This document shows positions 21,837 to 34,676 of a DNA stretch of 64,000 bases, one piece after another. Below the pieces are notes generated by a model. It worked only from the letters and a program-made list of their open reading frames with translations. It was not told where the DNA came from and made no database searches. Made by a program: the position numbers and the translations under genes. Numbering within the stretch: the stretch's first letter is position 1; each line of letters begins with the position of its first letter. Source of the stretch: Viola odorata (lineage: Eukaryota > Streptophyta > Magnoliopsida > Malpighiales > Violaceae); contig OY829540.1 of the NCBI GenBank assembly GCA_963691705.1, forward strand, positions 1,688,001 through 1,752,000. The letters are read 5' to 3'.

Positions 21837-23648
21837 ATGATTATCTTACAACATATTGTGGTAATTTTTACAGTTGGAAATGGGAATCAACCAAAACTTG
21901 TGAGGATTTTTTCATTTTTGTTCTCTTTAACGTAGTATAATTTTTTTTCATAATTATGTCCCATCTGTTTCTTTTAAGATTTCGATCCAAGTGCTTTGAA
22001 TATTTCTCTTCAAGTAAGTGAGTGAATCAATGTACTTGTCCTTTATTGTACACCAATCTTTAAAAGTTCTTCTTTAGGTACTAGGAATACATACTTGGTA
22101 TTGTAGATAAAATGCTCTCCAAGTAATTATTTACACAAAATAATTAAATTAATGATCTCTTAATTAAAAAGTAAAAGTACTCCTCATTATAAGAGTGTAA
22201 AATTTTATCCACAAATTCGCCAAAATCAACCCCACCTAACCCTTTCAGCTCGCTAATCTGTGAATTTTACCCAGAAAACTGGCCCACTTAGCCGCATATC
22301 GTATACAAGGGGGATCTAATGTTGTTAAACCGGTAATGCAATGAATTTTTTTGGTAAGTTGTTCTTTAAAATTTCAAGGAAAATTGTGATCAACTAACTG
22401 TGATTGCACCCGACCGGACCACTAAAGATTGAACTGCTTTGAGTAGCTTAGTAAACCGTACATGAAAATTAAACCGATAAATTTTGGTGCCAAAATGTCG
22501 AATTATGTACACTAACCACGTACTCGGCTACTGATGACATGAATGTGGGTCGTTTTTTTGTTGAGCTGAAAATCCATCTGGCCACAAATAGCTGAAACTA
22601 AGGCCGGCCAATTTAACTTCCCATTGACTTGTACGTATCGAATTGTCAAATGGATTGTTTTTATTTTTGGAGAAAAATGCTTCAAGTACAATTAAGTCAA
22701 GTCGTACATGAGTCGTGTTTTATCATTTACGGCCCATTTCAAAATTTGGTATGTACAGAAAGTTCAAGTTTTGATTGAAAGTGGTCCACGTAAACACAAG
22801 ATTTCTTTTATCCTTTAAAAAAAATTAAGAAATGGAAAAAAAAAGATATGCTAAGATCGAATACAATGATGATTACACTCGAAACTATATAGCGCAGTTG
22901 GTAAATATATGCCTTCAATATGAGGTAAGTCATAAGTTAATCTAACACGAGGAATGAGTCTGAGCACCATTTTCTGGCCAAGAAACGACACAAAAGTTCC
23001 AATAATTTACTTAAGTTACTTTACCTCTAATTGGGCTGAAAACACCAAAAAAGTAAATTGAAAAATTACGCGAAAACAACAACCTAAATGTCGATCAAAA
23101 ATGTAAAATGCCCAGGCAGAGAGATGCTGTCATAAAACCAGCTTGAGCAACCAGGAATATGAACAAGTAAGGGAACTGATGTTGTTAAACTGTTTTCTTT
23201 CCCTATATACTTCTTTAACTCTTCTACCAAACCATCATCAGAGCATTCCGATACAAGGGATCGTACAACAAAATCCTAAACTGTTCTTTTCTTTTTCAGG
23301 TAACTAACATAGTAGCATGGATGTTGCAAATGTACTTCTACCACACTAATCAGCCTAAGAGAAGATTCAGAGCAAGACGACAGCTGGTTGACAAGCACAG
23401 TAGTAAACAAAATGTTTGGAAAGATTTTGAGCTACCTAGTCACAAGGTTGAATTTGTTAAGGTATATACCGTGCGATGGCGATGACATTGCTGTTCAGGT
23501 ATCTTTCCGCAGAATGCATCAAGCCAAAGTGACCCGTACACTTTCATCATTCAGCCTCCTACTTTAAAAGAATGCAGATTACCAGGTCATACAAACTGAA
23601 TCCTTCAGACTTATAATGGTTCCGAAATTGGTCCTTGCTCACACATTG
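21837..23648. other. intergenic DNA and probable 3' UTR of the GT14 gene
   Basis: No coding region recognised. The right-hand few hundred bases probably include the 3' UTR of the minus-strand gene ending at 23649. Confidence 0.5.
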
Positions 23649-26567
23649 TCACTTGCATTGCCTTGGTCGTAAGTTTTCAGTAGATAGAAGTGAGCCGATC
23701 AAAGTCTCCAGTCTTTTTGCTCCGGGGCCAGGTCTGAGGACTGTTGTATTGCCGATAGCAGAGCACGGGTCAGTTCCATTTTCCCTACTTCCTATGCACC
23801 AACCACCAGGAGTAAACATGCCAGGACCACGAGACAACATCTCAGAATCAATTTTGTCAAGCACTGGATCATCATGCGGGAATTTCCTTGCAAAAGGGGC
23901 ATTACTGTCTACCATCCTTTGCATGTCCGCGAGGTTGAGGTGGTGCGGATGCTGCTTAGGAGGGTTGTCCCACGATATGAAATGGAGGTCGCTATTCACA
24001 GTGGTGTTCTGAAACTCTTGAGCATTGCAAATGACTGTATGGAAGTAACCTTCCGGAGAAGATATAAAGTTTGCATAGTACATGAGTACTGTCCTAGGTA
24101 AATTGTCCCATCCCCATATGGTGTAATCAATAAAAGACCGAGAAAGTACCATCCAAGCAGAACCTATCAAAGGTAGAATTCTGGTTATAACAACATCATC
24201 AAAACAACAGAAGATTTAAAACTGAATTCCTAGAAATAACTATTTGCAAAATGTTGGGCATGTTATGATCAAATACATGCTCATCTAAAACAGAAGAACT
24301 CCGAGGACATTAAGCTGAATGGATAAAGACAAACACAGGCACACAATTTTGCACATTCCAGCAGTTCAGGAGATTTGACATCAGTTATGATCCATCAAAC
24401 AACTACAGGAAAAGGATATGATTATCGGTTATGATCCATCAAACAACTACAGGAAAAGGATATGATTAGGTTTAGTTTCGTTTCATTTCGTTCAACCCAT
24501 GCTTGTCCAACTGAAAGCTTTAGCAACTACTGTATTAGTCTATAGAGAAGCCAAAAAGCAGAGAAACTTTATTTGTGGTTCAGAAAATCCTTCAAATTTT
24601 GGAGAGGCAAGCACCCTTTGGTCACTAAGTTATTTACTAGGAAAAATTCTTGCTTTCCTTCCGAGATTCCTTATTTTGAGTCAACAAAACAGATCTAATC
24701 TACAGGGGATTTGTATTCAACAATCCCTACTTTAACCACAAAACTTAAACCATTCCAGCACTTTTTGTCTTACAAGTTACGGATCTAAGTGATTTCGTAA
24801 ACATTTCCAGCCAGTACTGTGTTGTCATCCATGAACAAATTCTCAGTGTTGGCCAAAATCACATTTTGCAGATACCCAATAGGGATGCAGTTCAGGAAGT
24901 GTTAATGGTCACTCATTTCATCTGAAAAGAAACCGACTTCAATCTCATCAAATCTTACCACGTAAGAAGAAAATCACATAATTAACCATCACAGTCTAAT
25001 ATCCAATCTAGACAAAGCAGCAGGGAACATGTATGGAATCAATGCACAGTCTCAAAAGTCACAATATCAGCAACTTTGATAAATATAACATTCAAATCCT
25101 TTCGACGTATGAATTTAAAGCATTACAACCTTCCAAGGTTTTAAACAGGTCTAAGACACAGTCTTTCATCTGGTGTAATTGCATGTAAATACGGGGAGAA
25201 CAAAAAAGAGAAACCAATTCAGTTTCAGCTCAATTTCTTTTCTTCTGCTGCTGAAACCTAAAGTAAAGTCTTACTGTCTTTTTTCAGCATCATTTATTTT
25301 CTCAATAAACCAAATGTAAACATAAATAATAGGAGAATCAAATCACATTGTAAATCAAACAGCAATTGTCCGTTTCAATACAGGATTGACACATCAACAA
25401 AATTCACCACACAAAATTAGCTACTATACAAGAGGAAATTAGAAAGTCACCACATTTAGCAAGTAAAAGAAGAAATGTAACAAAGTGATAACAACACCAT
25501 TCTTTTTTCAGTAAAAAATATAAAAGAACAATTCAAAATTTCACCTGTATAGAGTTTGAACGCTGTTGGTACACTCCTCCTCTGTGTAACCCAGAAAACA
25601 TCAGCCTTCTTAGTCATATACAACCCAGGATCTACAATTACAGGCTTTGCCCTCTGAAACCTAATCAATTGACATCAAGGACCACCAAATTAATCCCATA
25701 TCTCATTAAACACATCACAAACAACAAATTAAGAAATAACTATCAGAATAAAACCTCCACTCACTCTTTCCATCCAATGTTACTCGTATGATCAATGAAA
25801 TTGAGATCCCGCGCCAGATAAGAAAACGTGTGCAAGAGATCTACCCAAAAAAATACAAGAAAACAGAAGTCATTAAATTGAATGAAAAACCTAAAATGCT
25901 TAGCTGATCCACTGACTTTCAACTTGCTCCATTTCAAAAACTAGATTATCAGACTAAAAAAATTAGAAAGAAGAACACAATGCTCACCATCCTGCGTGAC
26001 CAGCGGATAATCCGAAGCGCTGAGATTGATAAACCAATCCCAATCGCCACCTTCTTTCAACAAAATCGCCGCCGCATGAAGCGTGTTCGCCACCATAGTA
26101 GGCCCTCTATAAGTTACCAGATTTGCTTTGGTGATCATCCTAACATTACCAAACTTTCTAAAAACTTGATGGGTCGTGACAAAATTGCTTAGATCCAGTC
26201 TCTCCTCAGCTGACGATTCCCGGTCCAAATGAACCACATACTGATTGTTCGGATGATACAGAGCTTGTAGCGTTCTCCTCAACATCGACCCATCGCCGGC
26301 GGAGCCGGAGATTAGATAAGCGAAACGAGGAGGAGGAGGGAGAGTTGAAATGGGGATTGGATGAAGCTTGGACTCGACAAATTTAGAGCTGTAAGAAGAG
26401 AAAGATCGATAGAATGGTAGAAACGATGTGCCGTCCGGCGAAGCGAGTGTGGTGAGGAAGAGAAGGAAAAGAGAGACTATAGAACCAATTGCCAATGGAA
26501 AGATCCATTTTTTCTCCATTGTTTGGTGATGCTTCAAGTGCATATAGTAGCTCTTCAGCTTCTTCAT
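23649..26567 (-). CDS. GT14 beta-glucuronosyltransferase (GlcAT14-like)
   Basis: Four exons on the minus strand: 26567-25988, 25840-25765, 25660-25545 and 24163-23649. All three introns obey GT-AG and join in frame to give 428 residues. The product is a type II membrane protein of glycosyltransferase family 14 (Branch domain). Family members GlcAT14A-C add glucuronic acid to the galactan chains of arabinogalactan proteins in the Golgi. Visible: a short cytosolic tail, a signal anchor at about residues 19-42, then the catalytic domain with PRFAYLISG, VVHLDRES, INLSASDYPL, the VIVDPGLY region and a C-terminal cysteine-containing segment. Length is close to the family norm. The second Met at residue 17 is a possible alternative start. 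Subtype assignment needs a phylogeny. Confidence 0.93.
24384..24467. repeat. 44-bp tandem duplication in intron 3
   Basis: A 40-base segment beginning GTTATGATCCATC at 24384 recurs at 24428 with a 4-base spacer, inside the 1.4-kb third intron of the GT14 gene. Confidence 0.9.
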
Positions 26568-28340
26568 TTTCGCCCCTGCTTCTTCTTCTTCTTCTTCTTC
26601 TTCTGGTTTTTCCAGATACCCAATTACTGGGTTGTTGTTGCTGTTGTTGAAATGTGGGTTTTTACAGGTTTTGGTGTGTGATTATTGAAGGGAGAAGATG
26701 GAGGAAGAAGATGGGTAGATGAGCAGATGTGCGGAGGCGACAATGAGAAGGTGGGTGATTAGTAGTAGCAAGTGTGTTGTAAATTTGTTTGCTTGTGTGT
26801 TTTTATTTTTATTATTTGTGTGATTGAAATGTTTATAAAAGGAATTTGAAAGAAAAAGAATCCATGAATTTGGGGGAAAAATATTCATATTTGATTTTGT
26901 TCACATATTTGTAGGTGTGGGTTAGGTACATTTAATCTATCCTATCCTACAAGTATCAAGGCATGTAATATTTGCGTAAACGTTGGATTCTCATTACAAA
27001 TTTTATTTTAAATTACTGGATTAAAACTAATCATATATGAATCACGTGAATCTTAATTTATGCGTACATAATATAAAAATCGAATCACATTTTATTAAAA
27101 ATTGATAGTGTTAAATTACTCATATTAATTTATTATTCATTATAGTTACTCGCAACCGGAAAAGGTTGATAAGTACTGATAACTGAAACTCAAATGATCT
27201 AAACATAAAATTGTTCACCTAAAAAGAGATTTTTTTCTTTAAAAAATAATCAAGAAATAATTAAAACTAGTAGCCGATTCTGTTTGTCAAAAGACGGCAG
27301 CAGCTATCCATGAGAGTTAAATTACAAGAAAATGATGGTACTAAAACGTTAAGTTCCTGCGCAACAATGTTAAGGAAGATGTCTATTGATTGAGGCATAT
27401 TAAATGGGATTAACAAAAAAAGTCTCCACAAAATGTCCCTCATATGTCGTGTCGTTAAGTATTTTTTAGGTATTTTTCATGTGTTAATTCACGCTTTTAT
27501 ACCCTATTTATACAAATAATAGGGTTTATCACTACTATTGATAATGTCGATTATGTAGAGTATAATTTTTAACATAACAATTTAAAATGTGCTAAAATTT
27601 TCTTTTTCATGTCACGATTTAAAACTCCAAATGGAAAAATTATTGGATACTCTCAAAATGTCAACTTTTACGTCACGTGTCTATTACAAACTACTATTAG
27701 AATATCTGATTATATAAGATCTTAACAGTAGACTTCACGATTTACATAAGGGTGTAAAATGTGACTTGCACATAAAGAGAACCCAATGCTATTTTTTTTG
27801 GGTACTATTCTCTCAATTTTCAAAAAAATGTGGTATTTGAGATTTTTTTCTTTCCAATTAGATGTTTTGTTTAAATTTTCAAAGAAGTTAGTTGGAAAAA
27901 TCTCCTAATAAATTACACTCTCTTTTAAAACGAGATTATCTAACATTAATAATACTCTATTTATTGAAATTATTTGGATGTTTATTGGCTAATTAAGAAT
28001 AATAATTACTGGTAAGAGAGAATCAAGAAAAACATGGATTAAAATATTTCAGAGATTGACTAACAACTAATATGTTAAATATATTTAAAACGTCGAATAA
28101 TTGAAAAAGGAGGGCTTAAATTATAAGCCAAAGCCAATAACTTGGCAAGGGTAACAACAGCAACAACATGACATCCTTCCCACTTTCCATTATTAGGGCA
28201 GAAAAGGACAGCCCACCTACTCGATAAATATAGGTTCTGGAAAATGAGCAGAAATACAGGTATTGGAAAATGAACTTCATATGTTGCCCAAAACCTAACT
28301 GCACTGATGCCAAAGTAGGATATGATGATATCCATTTGTC
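26568..28340. other. 5' flank of the GT14 gene and intergenic DNA
   Basis: The first about 120 bases are probable 5' UTR with a (CTT)n run at 26577-26601, read as GAA on the gene strand. Beyond 26900 the DNA is AT-rich intergenic. Short open frames at 28075-28335 show no domain and are not called. Confidence 0.45.
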
Positions 28341-29636
28341 AGATTGAAATTAAGGAAAAAGAAAAGAAAGGATGGCTGCCAAGGAATCTACCTTAGATGC
28401 ATATTGGAAAACCAAACCAAAAGAAAGGTATATCTAATGACAATTTATGCAATAAACAGAAAGTAATTGTAACCTTCACACCAACTGCATCAAGAAAAAA
28501 CAACTAAATTAGACTCATGCATGCTTCAAATATCCATCTCTAATTTGTACAAGGAGATGCAACTTATCGGTAACTTCTTCTATTCATCCTTTTGATAGCA
28601 AGAATATCCGAGACTGAAACACTCAATCACGAAACATGGAAAACTTTTATGGTTGTGCAAAAGTGCTATGAAAATGATGTTGCGTACCGCTTAACATATG
28701 CTTCTTGTTGAAGAGAGATGCAGCCATAGTCATGGAAACTTCAGCTGCTAGAACTTGCTCCGAAAGGAAATCTCTGCTTGACTAGAAATGCTTCCCTGGA
28801 AAGTGAATACAATGAGCAGATAGAAACAAGATGAATCATAACTTAAATGAAGGTATTTCCTTGTCAGCTACCTTCTCATATTCAGAACGAAAACATAAGA
28901 CTAAATGGAAAATTTTCAGTTAGAAGTTTTTCCAAAACACCTTGACTGTCAGAATGCCTGGAGCTACGATGCGATAGAGTCTCTACAACTTTATTAGATG
29001 AAGTTGGTGACCAGATGGGTGGACATTATACAAACCGATATGTATTATTTCCGTCACCAATAGAGTATTCAATCGTAGGTTTGGAAAAACCCTAGCTGAT
29101 CTTTAGGATCAGTCTTCGACTCTGTGAACTAGCAGCTTGAATTTTGACAGTCCACATGCTTCTTCCTCTCAAGATGTAAGCATTAACGCAAGCTATCCAG
29201 AAGGATTTGGATTTCAGAAGCAAACCATGCATAATAAAGACTAAACTTAGGGTTCCTCCCCCCTATTTATGTTTGTGCTCTGATAAAGCTTTCTTGAAAA
29301 TAAATAAACAATTCTCTCAAACGATAAGCTAGATCCATAAATGATCTATTTCGGCATTACTTTTCCATTCAACTATTAAAAGATCTAGCTGAAATATGGT
29401 TAGATAGATAGCAGAGAAGCTATAAGAAATGCACATGAATACATGAAGGCAAAGGTGTTGCTTACAGGTCAGTTGGAACAAAATTCAGTGCCCTGGAAGT
29501 CCAGGTTTAAGAAAGGTTGGTAACAATTGGTCCCAACAAGATACTTACATAAATGATCAGCAGAATAAAGTGAAATCTACAACAATTAGCCGAATCTACA
29601 TGATAAATGGAAGATTCACACTTACAATATATATGG
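28341..29636. other. downstream region of the PPR gene
   Basis: No convincing coding frame. It could contain the 3' UTR (perhaps spliced) of the minus-strand PPR gene, but nothing in the sequence fixes its end. Confidence 0.4.
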
Positions 29637-31625
29637 TCATGATCTCAAACTTCCTACTTTACTCATCTTGTTCATGATTCGTGATGCATCATTCAATCGA
29701 TTTGCTCTTTCATATATGCTGGCAACAACAAGAAGCAATTCCTTTTTGTTAATGTTAGGATCTGAATCCAGCCTCTGAAACAGGGATTCTATCATCATAA
29801 AATCTTTTCTTGAACCATAGAGACTCAGCATCTGGAAGTGAACCTCATCTGGGAAAACGCATCCCTCTTCCTGCATTTCGCAGTACAAATCGTCTGCCTT
29901 CTCAAATTCTCTCAACTTCCCGTAAGCATTCAGGACAAGAGCAATCACATTAGAGTCGGGGAAATATCCAGCTCCTCTCATCTTATCATACACCTCAATG
30001 ACATTTGCATACTTCTTATTCCTTGAGAATAGATCAATCAAGCATCCGAAGACAGATATATCCTTTACCTCCCCAGCATCGAAAGCCTGACGAAAAACCC
30101 ATGTGGCCTCTTCTATCCGACCAGCTCTGGCAAGAATTTTAACAGCTGTTTCCCTATGAATATTGTCTGGTTGTTTGAGCTCATGAAGTAGACGCTTAGC
30201 ATGACCAACTAAACCAACCCTCTCATAAGCCACAATCATCGTTTGATAAAGCACTTGATCAATCTCAATCCCTGAACTCCTCAGCTTTTGAAACAACAAT
30301 GCAGCCCTATCCAATTTCCCTGCCTTACCCCAAATAGAGATGATCGTTGAATATGTAATGGCATTTGGTTCAATCCCCCTGTCCTGCATCTCCTGCACAA
30401 GATTCGTTGCCTTCTCATGCTCGAGTGACTTTCCATAAATTTTAATCATAGTATTATAGGTAACAACATTCTGCTCAATATCCTTCCTTTGCATCAACCT
30501 AAACAAATGAATAGCCTCCCCAAAAAGCTCGGCCTCACCATAAACCTTCAAAAGGGTATTATAACTAACAACATTAGGTTCTATCCCTAACTTCTTCATG
30601 CTCCAAAACAACCTATCTGCTTCCTTAGCCATATCAAGCTGTCCATAAACATCAATCATAATGTTACATGTCGTCAGATCAAGTCCACAGTTAACCTCAT
30701 TCATCTCCGAAAAAACAGATAATGCCTCAACAAACTTCTCATTCTCAACATAAACACGCAAAAGTGTCGAATAGCTAACAGTATCCGGCATAATACCTGC
30801 ATCGCTCATCTCATTAATCAACATCCGTGCTTCTCTAAACAACTTTGCTTTTCCAAACACATTAATCATTGTGTTATACGCAACTAAATCCGGCGCAATC
30901 CCGTTCCTTTTCAACCTCATAAATATTGAAATGGCTTTTGAATAATCACACAACTTCCTGGACAACTCAATCAAATTACTGTACAAAACAAGATCCCCTG
31001 AAACATGGTCTTGTTCCATCTCTTGAAGCCAAAACAACGCCGTATCAAACAAACCCTCTTTCCCGAAACACGTAATAAGCGTCGAATAAGTATATCTGTC
31101 GGGCGCAAGCCCTTTCTTACGCATTTCATCAAACAGGCCATGTGCAAGATCCCATTGCTTAGCCCTCAACACATTGCGCAAAACAACATTATACGCGAAC
31201 ACAGAAGGAGAATACCTAGCAACCTCATTAACCCAATCAAGAATGGCCAGTGACCTTTGCCAGTCAGGCTCACGTGACAGGACTGTCACCATGAAACGAA
31301 TTGAAAGTTGCCTGTCTTTGTAAGGGGATAACAATGCGTATAACTCTTGCTCGTTTTCGGTCTGGCCGATGGAATTCAACAACTGGGCCATGTCTATACT
31401 GTGGTCTAAGTAAATGTGATGTTTTTGTTTTCTTGGATGGGATTGTGTGTACGTTGTATTTCTTGTCCAGACATCCTTTCTGATCGCCGATAAGAGGGCT
31501 TTTCTGGGTTTTAGAGTCGTGGTTGTGGTGTAAATATGGGAACAGAGTAGGGGCACTAATGGGAGAGAAAGGAAGGGACTTTCTAGTAGGAAAATGGAAG
31601 TAAGAGATGATGAGAGGGAAGCCAT
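29637..31625 (-). CDS. pentatricopeptide repeat (PPR) protein, P class, probably plastid-targeted
   Basis: An intronless gene of 662 residues from the ATG at 31625. An in-frame ATG at 31706 would add 27 residues, but the downstream start gives a Ser/Leu-rich, acid-poor presequence like a chloroplast transit peptide. From about residue 125 to the C-terminus, consecutive 35-residue PPR motifs are visible (VFAYNVVLR, YTYSTLIT, VAYNTMINVFG, VSYSTLLR, VVSYNTLLKVYG and others), at least a dozen, with no E, DYW or SMR extension. P-class PPR proteins bind specific organellar RNAs and affect their stability, splicing or translation. The sequence resembles the Arabidopsis At5g39980 group (EMB3140/PDM3), but orthology is from memory of the family and needs checking. 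Confidence 0.92.
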   Translation of the reverse strand: MASLSSSLTSIFLLESPFLSLPLVPLLCSHIYTTTTTLKPRKALLSAIRKDVWTRNTTYTQSHPRKQKHHIYLDHSIDMAQLLNSIGQTENEQELYALLSPYKDRQLSIRFMVTVLSREPDWQRSLAILDWVNEVARYSPSVFAYNVVLRNVLRAKQWDLAHGLFDEMRKKGLAPDRYTYSTLITCFGKEGLFDTALFWLQEMEQDHVSGDLVLYSNLIELSRKLCDYSKAISIFMRLKRNGIAPDLVAYNTMINVFGKAKLFREARMLINEMSDAGIMPDTVSYSTLLRVYVENEKFVEALSVFSEMNEVNCGLDLTTCNIMIDVYGQLDMAKEADRLFWSMKKLGIEPNVVSYNTLLKVYGEAELFGEAIHLFRLMQRKDIEQNVVTYNTMIKIYGKSLEHEKATNLVQEMQDRGIEPNAITYSTIISIWGKAGKLDRAALLFQKLRSSGIEIDQVLYQTMIVAYERVGLVGHAKRLLHELKQPDNIHRETAVKILARAGRIEEATWVFRQAFDAGEVKDISVFGCLIDLFSRNKKYANVIEVYDKMRGAGYFPDSNVIALVLNAYGKLREFEKADDLYCEMQEEGCVFPDEVHFQMLSLYGSRKDFMMIESLFQRLDSDPNINKKELLLVVASIYERANRLNDASRIMNKMSKVGSLRS

Positions 31626-31957
31626 GGATGGTTTTAGACACTTTTTGAGTTTTCGAGCAGTCGACGGTTTGGATTTGAAGAGGTAACCAAGTTCTGCTCT
31701 GGCCACGTCAATAAAATTTAGATAATTTTGGCGGGTTGTGTCTAATGGATGTCAACTCACAAGCATGAGTTGGCTTACTCTTACCAATAAAAGTCAATCA
31801 TGTGATTTTTTTTTTTACACATCACACAATTTAAAATTTATTTTAAATATCTATCGTCTTTTAATTAAAAATTAGAAAAAAATTAATAATTTTTATTTTC
31901 TATTTTCAACTCCTCATCCCTCTTCCACCGATGCCACTACTCCTCTCTACAACCTAC

Positions 31958-32860
31958 TGATACAACCTAAGTCCATGGCCTGACCAAAGCCACACATAAA
32001 CACGCCACGAGGAGCAAGAACGTGATCGGCCTTCTCATCAAGGCGCTTAGGGCTGAAGAAGGCAACATGAAGGCTTCGACCCAATGGAGCCTATGTGTCC
32101 ATACCAACGACTCGACTCGCAGCCACACGCCCGAGTCCGAGTCCGCGCCGAGCGCCAAGGCCGCACCCGCGCCCGACGCCAAGACATCACTCGCGCCTAG
32201 CGCCTCAGCCTTGCTAAAGCCTAGGGCCTCGGCCTCGCCAAAGCCCAGGGCCACGGCCTCACCAAAGCCACGCCCGCGGTCGCGCCTTGTCACACAGCCA
32301 AGCCCGCGACCCGTCACACACTCAAGCGAGCACGCGTATCCTATGAGTGAAGCCCCTTTGTCCAAGGGTGAATAGGGTCTTTTCCCTTGTAAATATCTTT
32401 CCTATAAATTGAAGGACTTAGCCTTCTTTTATAGTTGCTTTTTGATTGTGATTTTTTCCTCGAAAGCCTTAAGCCAATAGTCTACCTCTAGGGTTCTTAG
32501 AACCGTAGCCTATCTTCTTCTTCAAGCTCACTGACTTGATCATCCTCCATTGATGATAAGGTTGGCCTTGATCTAGAACTAGTTAGTAGTTTGTAATAGG
32601 AAGGTTGCTTGGCCTTCGTTTCCAAGAGGGTTTCCTCCAAACTTCTATGTTCGAAACCCATTGTTCATATATAAATCCCTTACCTTTATCCTTCTAAATA
32701 TTCCGCATTCATCCATTAAATATTCCGCTGTAACTCCTTATTCATTTCCTTTCATCCGATCGTCCATCAATCTGTCAACGCCTAAGCCAACCGTGCACGA
32801 GACTAGGTCCGACTCCATCTAAGGGATGCCAAGGCCTTCTAAGGAACTTGGGCCTTATCA
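31958..32860 (+). repeat. 5' LTR of the Gypsy element
   Basis: Begins TGATACAACC and ends GGGCCTTATCA, with a TATA box CCTATAAATT at 32401. GC-rich Ala/Pro-codon-like repeats at 32130-32300 (GCCTCGCCAAAGCC-type units) lie in U3. The second LTR is not in the window, so the left boundary rests on the TG/CA ends and the adjacent primer site. Confidence 0.7.
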
Positions 32861-33979
32861 TGTGGTAGCGGAGGACTAGCTGTCTCTAGGTTGCATTTCC
32901 TTAACTTTCAAGGTATTCCTACGGTCCAAAATCTTCTCCTTGTCATTTCGGTCATTTTGGATCATTTGGGTATTTTTGATGTTCTTGAGCTTTGTGCTTG
33001 TTTGATCCGTCTAAAAACACTCTTGATTGTTTGTGTTGTGTTTGTTGTGAATTAAATCTGATTTTCATCATCTCTTTCATTCAAGAACGTGTTGGTGTTC
33101 TTAGCATTTGGTTGCATTCCATAAAACGTGAGCCAAGTGTCAAGGTGGTCCAAAGAGTATGGTTTGTCCTTTTGTGTGAGTCATTGTGTGAGTCACCCAT
33201 AGCATGTGTTGAGGCCGGCGGCCTTCAACCCTAAACTTGATGCACACCCTAGGAGAATATCTATAACCGTACCTCCTTATCACCAATCATTGATACACAC
33301 ACTCATTATCACTAAAGCTCTTATCACTTATGCAAACACCGCTTATCACTAGCACTTATCATATTGCACTACAAGTCTTGCATCATTAATCAATACTTGT
33401 CACACATCTTGGAGCTCTCTTGCACTAAAAAAAAAAAAAGAATTCAAAAATAAATAAATAAAGAATTCAAAACAAAAGAAAAGAATTCAAAAAAATATAT
33501 AAATACAATTGAATCAAAGCACATGACTTGAGATAGTAAGCAAGACCAAAGCTTGTGTGAAGTTTGCGTTTGAGCTTGAATCATTTTAGCAATTGATCTT
33601 AAGAAACTTTATTGCTTTCCTTCTTTTTATTTTCCTTTCGTTTTCTTGAGCTTTCCTTTGTGTCTTTGGTTTGTCCTTCTTATTTCTCACACTATTTCTA
33701 CTCTAAGTTTATTTGTTGCGCACCATTACAACATTCGCGCACCACACTAGGCTTTCCGTGCCTTCTTTCCTTGCCTTGTTTTCCTTGTGTCTCCCGTGCC
33801 TTCCTTGTCTTAGAGTCGAGTTGGACTAAGGGCTAGGTTTTGAGAGGAAAATAGAGTGGCGTGAGTTGGGGAGAACATTAGAGAGAAGAGTGAAACACGA
33901 GAACAAAACACGAGAGGGAGGGAACTAACCTTTTATATACATCTACTTGCGTTTGTTACTTTTGTAGGTACGATTGAGG

Positions 33980-34099
33980 ATGCGTCCTAGCCACCATTCC
34001 GAAGGAGACTCGACTGAGTTAACAAACATGGGAAGGCTTGAGGGGAAAGAGCCCGAAGGGGGAGCCGAGACTAGCCCGGCCTTGACTGGCCTCGCTGCT
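33980..34099 (+). pseudogene. gag N-terminus of the Gypsy element
   Basis: Forty codons from an ATG at 33980, ended by insertion of the 34100-40276 element. The frame resumes after the second CTGCT copy at 40282. The region 32876-33979 before it is the untranslated leader; I see no gene there. Confidence 0.6.
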
Positions 34100-34257
34100 T
34101 GATCACGTGCTTGTCGAGGGAACGATCAAATAATTACAACTTATCACATGCAACAAAAAAGGATTGAAGACAGTGGCAAGAGGTTCGATCCACAGAGAAT
34201 GGTGAAGACATACACAAGACAAGGCCAGATATAAAATGAAACAATAAAAGAAACAAT

Positions 34258-34676
34258 GGCCTCTTGGTGTCTCTGCTCCTTAATTTCCTCCCAGGTCTCT
34301 TTAGCTTGATTCACTAAATCAGCCAATTCATCTATTTGTCTCTGCATCTTAAGCTCCTACAAGTCTAATTGCATCTCCTCAAGTTGGCTCTTTATGATAA
34401 CTATTGCATCCTGATTTTCTTGAAACCGCCCTTGGTCTTGTGGAGGTTGTGGAGGCGGATAATATTGATAGCTAGGTTCGGCTTGCACTCCATAGTTGAA
34501 ATTTTCTTGATTCCACCACAGGGGGTTAGGAGTAAAATACTGAGGGAAAGAGGTTGAGTGAGAATAAGAATTAAAATAAGACATTGAAGAAAGAAATAAA
34601 TAAAAAAATAAAAAAAATATTTGGAACTATCTAGGGCACGACATAACACTGATTCCCTAGAAAATGCGCCAATTTT
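34258..34676 (-). pseudogene. primer site and gag-like start in the pol-less element
   Basis: Just beyond the LTR tail, the minus strand reads TTGGCGCATTTTCTAGGGAA, a degenerate form of the TGGCGCCGTTGCC-type primer site. A 75-codon frame follows from 34584, Tyr/Pro/Gln-rich, with more helical sequence (MQRQIDELADLV) after a stop. This resembles the N-terminal part of Gypsy gag proteins, but no zinc knuckle is present. Confidence 0.5.

Noticed and set aside
28075..28335. Overlapping minus-strand open frames in the intergenic region
   Set aside because: Short, no domain, no neighbouring exon signals and AT-rich context; not supported as a gene.
32022..32375. Ala/Pro-rich open frames on both strands
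   Set aside because: They arise from GC-rich short repeats inside the U3 part of the Gypsy LTR.
33612..33836. Phe/Leu-rich small open frame between the Gypsy LTR and gag
   Set aside because: It lies in the untranslated leader; low complexity from T-rich sequence, no domain.
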